This document shows, piece by piece, positions 61,151 to 64,000 of a stretch of 64,000 nucleotides of DNA. The translations under genes and the position numbers were made by a program. Position 1 is the stretch's first letter; every line of letters begins with the position of its first letter. The DNA is taken from positions 1,798,001-1,862,000 of the forward strand of contig CAWAMV010000004.1 of the NCBI GenBank assembly GCA_963783195.1. The letters run 5' to 3'. The DNA comes from Croceibacterium_B sp963783195. GTDB lineage: Bacteria; Pseudomonadota; Alphaproteobacteria; Sphingomonadales; Sphingomonadaceae. Below the pieces are notes generated by a model. It searched no databases and was not told the origin of the DNA. It saw nothing but the letters and a program-made list of their open reading frames with translations.

Positions 61151-62551
61151 ATGGAACATGCCAGTATCGCCGCGTCGAGCAGCCAGGACATCGATGCGAT
61201 TTCCTTTCATTGCGGCGAGGTCACGGTCGGTTGTTCCGACGTGGCCGGAACGGTCCAGGCGGTCATCAAGGCGTTTGCCGCCCTGCGCGACGAACACACG
61301 GCGCTGCAGGGCACCGTCAAGGCGCTCGACGACGACCAGGCCAAGGTAAACGATGCCTGCGACGAGGCGCGCCTGCTGTCCGAACGTGCGGTCGAGCGGT
61401 TGAGCGATGCGCGCGGGCACATCCGCTCGTCGCTTGGCCAGGTCGCTACGCTGCTCGAAGCCGTGAACGTCCTCACCCAGCACGTCACCGGCTTTGCCGC
61501 GGCAATGGAGCAGGTGAAGCGCTCTTCGCAGGAAATCGAACAGATCGCCGACAAGACCAACATCCTCGCACTCAACGCCGCTATCGAGGCGATGCGAGCG
61601 GGCGAGGCCGGGAGAACCTTCTCCGTGGTCGCCAACGAGGTGAAGAGCCTGGCCGGCGATGCCCACCGGGCAAGCAACGAAATCACCCGCACGATCAACG
61701 CCCTCGGCGGCGAGGCGGAGCAGGTGATCGCCAACATCAGGAGCGGCGCGGAGGTTTCCGGCCAGGCCCGTTCCTCGGTCGCGCAAATCGAGAAGGCGAT
61801 CGACACGGCGTGCGAACTGATGGTGGAGGTCGACGCGCAGAACGACCAGATCGCTCGCGCCACGGGCACGATCAGCGGTCACGTGCACGAGGTCCAGGTC
61901 GTGCTGGACGATTTCAACAAGGTCGCCAGCGACAGCGAGTTGCGTCTTCAGACGGCCCACGAGCGAATTGAGTCACTCGAACTGACCGCCAGCGGGATGT
62001 TCGATACGCTGGTGAAAGCGGGCCTGTCGCCGGCCGACAGCGCGATGGTAGCCGCCGCGCAGGACTACGCGCGCGAGGTGAAGGAGCGCACCGAGGCGGC
62101 TCTCGCGGCGGGCGAACTGTCTGCCCATTCGCTGTTCGACCGTAACTATCTCGAGATTCCGGGCAGCAATCCGAAGCGCTATCGCACGGGCCTGACGCAG
62201 TGGGCGGACCGGGTCTGGCAGCCGTTGCTCGACCGGTTTGCCGACAGCGATCCGCGGGTCATGGCCAGCGCCTGCACCGACATGGGGGGCTTCCTGCCGA
62301 CACACCTGTCGCGCCATTCGCGGCCGCCGACCGGCGAGGTTGCCCATGATACCCAGTTCTGCCGCAATGGCCGCAAGATCCTCGACCCGATCGACGAGAA
62401 GGCCAAGGCCAGCACCGCGCCCTACATGATGGCGGTCTATCGCCAGGAAGCCGACGGCCGCAGTTACCGCGTCGTCCGCAACGTCTACGTGCCGCTGGTG
62501 ATCGACGGCCGCCGCTGGGGCGACCTCGAGCTGGCGTACAGTTTCGGCTGA
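61151..62551 (+). CDS. Soluble methyl-accepting chemotaxis-like protein
   Basis: 466 residues, no membrane segment. The coiled-coil signalling region carries a clear hairpin tip, IADKTNILALNAAIEAMRAGEAGRTFSVVANEVKSLA, flanked by long heptad helices (about 30-300). The C-terminal ~150 residues contain a PAS/Cache-like domain (HDTQFCRNGRKILDPIDEKAKA, then YRVVRNVYVPLVIDGRRWGDLELAY). A cytoplasmic receptor could report internal metabolites or redox state to CheA. No che genes are in the window. Confidence 0.85.
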   Translation: MEHASIAASSSQDIDAISFHCGEVTVGCSDVAGTVQAVIKAFAALRDEHTALQGTVKALDDDQAKVNDACDEARLLSERAVERLSDARGHIRSSLGQVATLLEAVNVLTQHVTGFAAAMEQVKRSSQEIEQIADKTNILALNAAIEAMRAGEAGRTFSVVANEVKSLAGDAHRASNEITRTINALGGEAEQVIANIRSGAEVSGQARSSVAQIEKAIDTACELMVEVDAQNDQIARATGTISGHVHEVQVVLDDFNKVASDSELRLQTAHERIESLELTASGMFDTLVKAGLSPADSAMVAAAQDYAREVKERTEAALAAGELSAHSLFDRNYLEIPGSNPKRYRTGLTQWADRVWQPLLDRFADSDPRVMASACTDMGGFLPTHLSRHSRPPTGEVAHDTQFCRNGRKILDPIDEKAKASTAPYMMAVYRQEADGRSYRVVRNVYVPLVIDGRRWGDLELAYSFG

Positions 62552-62567
62552 CGCGGTCCGCGCGCGG

Positions 62568-64000
62568 CTAGGCGTCGATCAGGTCGCGATCGACTTCGCC
62601 GGCGCGGTTCTGGATGAAGTTGAAGCGGTGTTCCGGATTGCGGCCCATGAGCTGGTCGACGAGTTCGGCGACTGCGAACCGCTGCTCGTGCTCTGACGGC
62701 AGCGTGATGCGGATCAGGCTGCGGGTCTTCGGGTCCATCGTGGTTTCGCGGAGCTGGGCGGGGTTCATTTCGCCCAGGCCCTTGAAGCGGCTGACCTCGA
62801 CCTTCTTGCCCTTGAGCACCGTGGCTTCGAGTTCGCGGCGGTGCTCCTCGTCGCGGGCGTAATGGCTCTCCTTGCCCGCAGTCAGGCGAAACAACGGGGG
62901 CTGGGCGAGGTAAAGGTGCCCATCGCGTACCAGAGCCGGCATTTCCTGGAAGAAGAACGTCATCAGCAGCGTGGCGATATGCGCCCCGTCGACATCGGCG
63001 TCGGTCATGATGACGACGCGGTCGTACCGCAGAGCTTCGGGGTCGCAGTCCTTGCGCGTGCCGCAGCCGAGCGCGAGGGCAAGGTCGGCGATCTCGGAAT
63101 TCGCGCGGATCTTGTCAGCCGTTGCACTGGCGACGTTGAGGATCTTGCCGCGGATCGGCAGGATCGCCTGGGTCTTGCGGTCGCGCGCCTGCTTGGCGCT
63201 GCCCCCGGCGCTGTCGCCCTCGACGATGAAGATTTCGGTCTCGCCGTCGCCTTCGCCGGAGCAATCGGTCAGCTTGCCGGGGAGGCGCAACTTCTTGGCG
63301 TTGGTTGCCGTCTTGCGCTTGACCTCGCGCTCCGCCTTCCGGCGCAGGCGCTCGTCCATCCGCTCCATCACCGCACCGAGCAGCGCCTTGCCGCGCTCCA
63401 TGTTGTCGGTGAGGAAATGGTCGAAGTGATCGCGCACCGCGTTCTCGACCAGGCGTGCGGCTTCGGGGCTGGTGAGGCGGTCCTTCGTCTGGCTCTGGAA
63501 CTGCGGGTCGCGGATGAAGACCGAGAGCATGATCTCGCTGCCGTTGACGATGTCGTCGGCCGAGATGTCCTTCGCCTTCTTCTGTCCCGTGAGCTCTCCG
63601 AAAGCGCGAATGCCCTTGGTCAGCGCGGCGCGCAGGCCCTGTTCGTGCGTGCCCCCGTCGGGCGTGGGTACCGTATTGCAGTACCAGGAATAGGACCCGT
63701 CGGACCACAGCGGCCAGGCGATCGCCCATTCCACGCGGCCCTGGTCATCCGGAAAGTCCTGCCTGCCGGAAAAGAACTGGCTGGTGACGCATTCGCGCCC
63801 GGCGACCTGCTCCGCCAGGTGGTCGGACAGCCCGCCGGGGAACTGGAACACGGCCTCGGCCGGCACCTCTTCATTGGCCAGCGAAAGCGCGCATTTCCAG
63901 CGGATCTCGACGCCTGCATAGAGGTAGGCCTTCGAGCGGGCGAGCTTGAACAGGCGCTTGGCGCTGAACTGCCGCTCGGCGAAGATTTCGGGATCGGGAT
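62568..64000 (-). CDS. parE: DNA topoisomerase IV subunit B, C-terminal part (5' end outside window)
   Basis: ATPase/TOPRIM subunit that, with ParC, decatenates daughter chromosomes. The frame is still open at base 64000, so the N-terminal ATP-binding domain is off the window. Visible are the end of the transducer domain (NGSEIMLSVFIRDPQF), the TOPRIM motifs EGDSAGGSAKQARDRKTQAILPIRGKILNV and MTDADVDGAHI, and the C-terminal FKGLGEMNPAQLRETTM...IRITLPSEHEQ. It reads GDSAGGSAK and a ParE-type tail rather than GyrB. It ends 17 bases from the chemoreceptor stop. Confidence 0.95.
   Translation of the reverse strand, partial: PDPEIFAERQFSAKRLFKLARSKAYLYAGVEIRWKCALSLANEEVPAEAVFQFPGGLSDHLAEQVAGRECVTSQFFSGRQDFPDDQGRVEWAIAWPLWSDGSYSWYCNTVPTPDGGTHEQGLRAALTKGIRAFGELTGQKKAKDISADDIVNGSEIMLSVFIRDPQFQSQTKDRLTSPEAARLVENAVRDHFDHFLTDNMERGKALLGAVMERMDERLRRKAEREVKRKTATNAKKLRLPGKLTDCSGEGDGETEIFIVEGDSAGGSAKQARDRKTQAILPIRGKILNVASATADKIRANSEIADLALALGCGTRKDCDPEALRYDRVVIMTDADVDGAHIATLLMTFFFQEMPALVRDGHLYLAQPPLFRLTAGKESHYARDEEHRRELEATVLKGKKVEVSRFKGLGEMNPAQLRETTMDPKTRSLIRITLPSEHEQRFAVAELVDQLMGRNPEHRFNFIQNRAGEVDRDLIDA

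Noticed and set aside
1..64000. Prophage, insertion sequence, CRISPR array or biosynthetic cluster
   Set aside because: No transposase, integrase, phage structural gene, spaced repeat array or multi-enzyme synthase was found. Gene content is core metabolism throughout.

Overview
The window is a GC-rich chromosomal segment with long opposing shadow frames. It most resembles an alphaproteobacterium of the order Sphingomonadales, probably the Erythrobacteraceae/Sphingomonadaceae group. The grounds are the gene families and their order (guaB with an rsmB-like gene, zapA next to 6S RNA and fthC, tkt-gap-pgk-fda, the TIGR03013 glycosyltransferase with prsK and prsR), a LigF-like etherase, and palindromic intergenic repeats of a kind familiar from this order. 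This placement is inference from gene content. I saw no prophage, insertion sequence, CRISPR array or plasmid backbone; almost everything is core metabolism and housekeeping.

Layout. 0-4.8 kb: 3' part of guaB, a 1.8 kb decayed gap with palindromic repeats and a broken small membrane protein gene, an RsmB-type methyltransferase, a TPR protein. 4.8-9.4 kb: rppH and an esterase on the minus strand, then the 2-oxoacid:ferredoxin oxidoreductase pair korAB. 9.6-15.6 kb: membrane hydrolase, PAP2 phosphatase, photolyase, cyclopropane synthase, beta-lactamase-like lipoprotein, PilZ protein. 15.7-17.9 kb: purF and an SDR gene that are unreadable as deposited because of a dense run of single-base insertions. 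18-25 kb: DUF421, tRNA-Pro, thyA, the branched-chain keto acid dehydrogenase operon behind a good sigma70-type promoter, tRNA-Asp. 25-29 kb (minus): DUF2842, fthC, a 6S RNA candidate, DUF2207, LemA, zapA and a small coiled-coil gene. 29-37.8 kb: central carbon cluster tkt-gap-MOSC-pgk-Tudor-like-fda, a secreted phosphodiesterase-fold protein, thiE. 37.8-47 kb: OPT transporter, two cell-wall enzymes, efp, an inositol-monophosphatase-family enzyme, a degenerate GGDEF-EAL protein, tRNA-Leu, an SLC13 transporter. 48.7-55.3 kb: an exosortase-type exopolysaccharide regulatory module (glycosyltransferase, PrsK, PrsR, TPR protein) preceded by two inverted repeats. 55.6-64 kb: SBF-type transporter, DUF475, panB, an APC permease, the LigF-like enzyme, a soluble chemoreceptor and the 3' part of parE.

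How the genes work together. tkt, gap, pgk and fda cover the non-oxidative pentose and lower glycolytic steps. The bkd genes degrade branched-chain keto acids, while panB draws on the same ketoisovalerate for pantothenate. KorAB can feed reduced ferredoxin. The L,D-transpeptidase and M23 protein are adjacent wall enzymes. The PrsK-PrsR pair is expected to control polymer synthesis started by the adjacent glycosyltransferase, but no exosortase or PEP-CTERM substrate is present in this window.

Caution on data quality. purF plus the SDR gene need 17 single-base deletions to read through, tkt three and the phosphodiesterase gene one. The APC permease needs one added base. tRNA-Leu has one base too many in its anticodon loop. 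Corrected lengths are exact multiples of three, so I treat these as probable consensus errors rather than true pseudogenes. No recognisable novel defence or biosynthetic system was found; the items most worth a second look are listed as findings.
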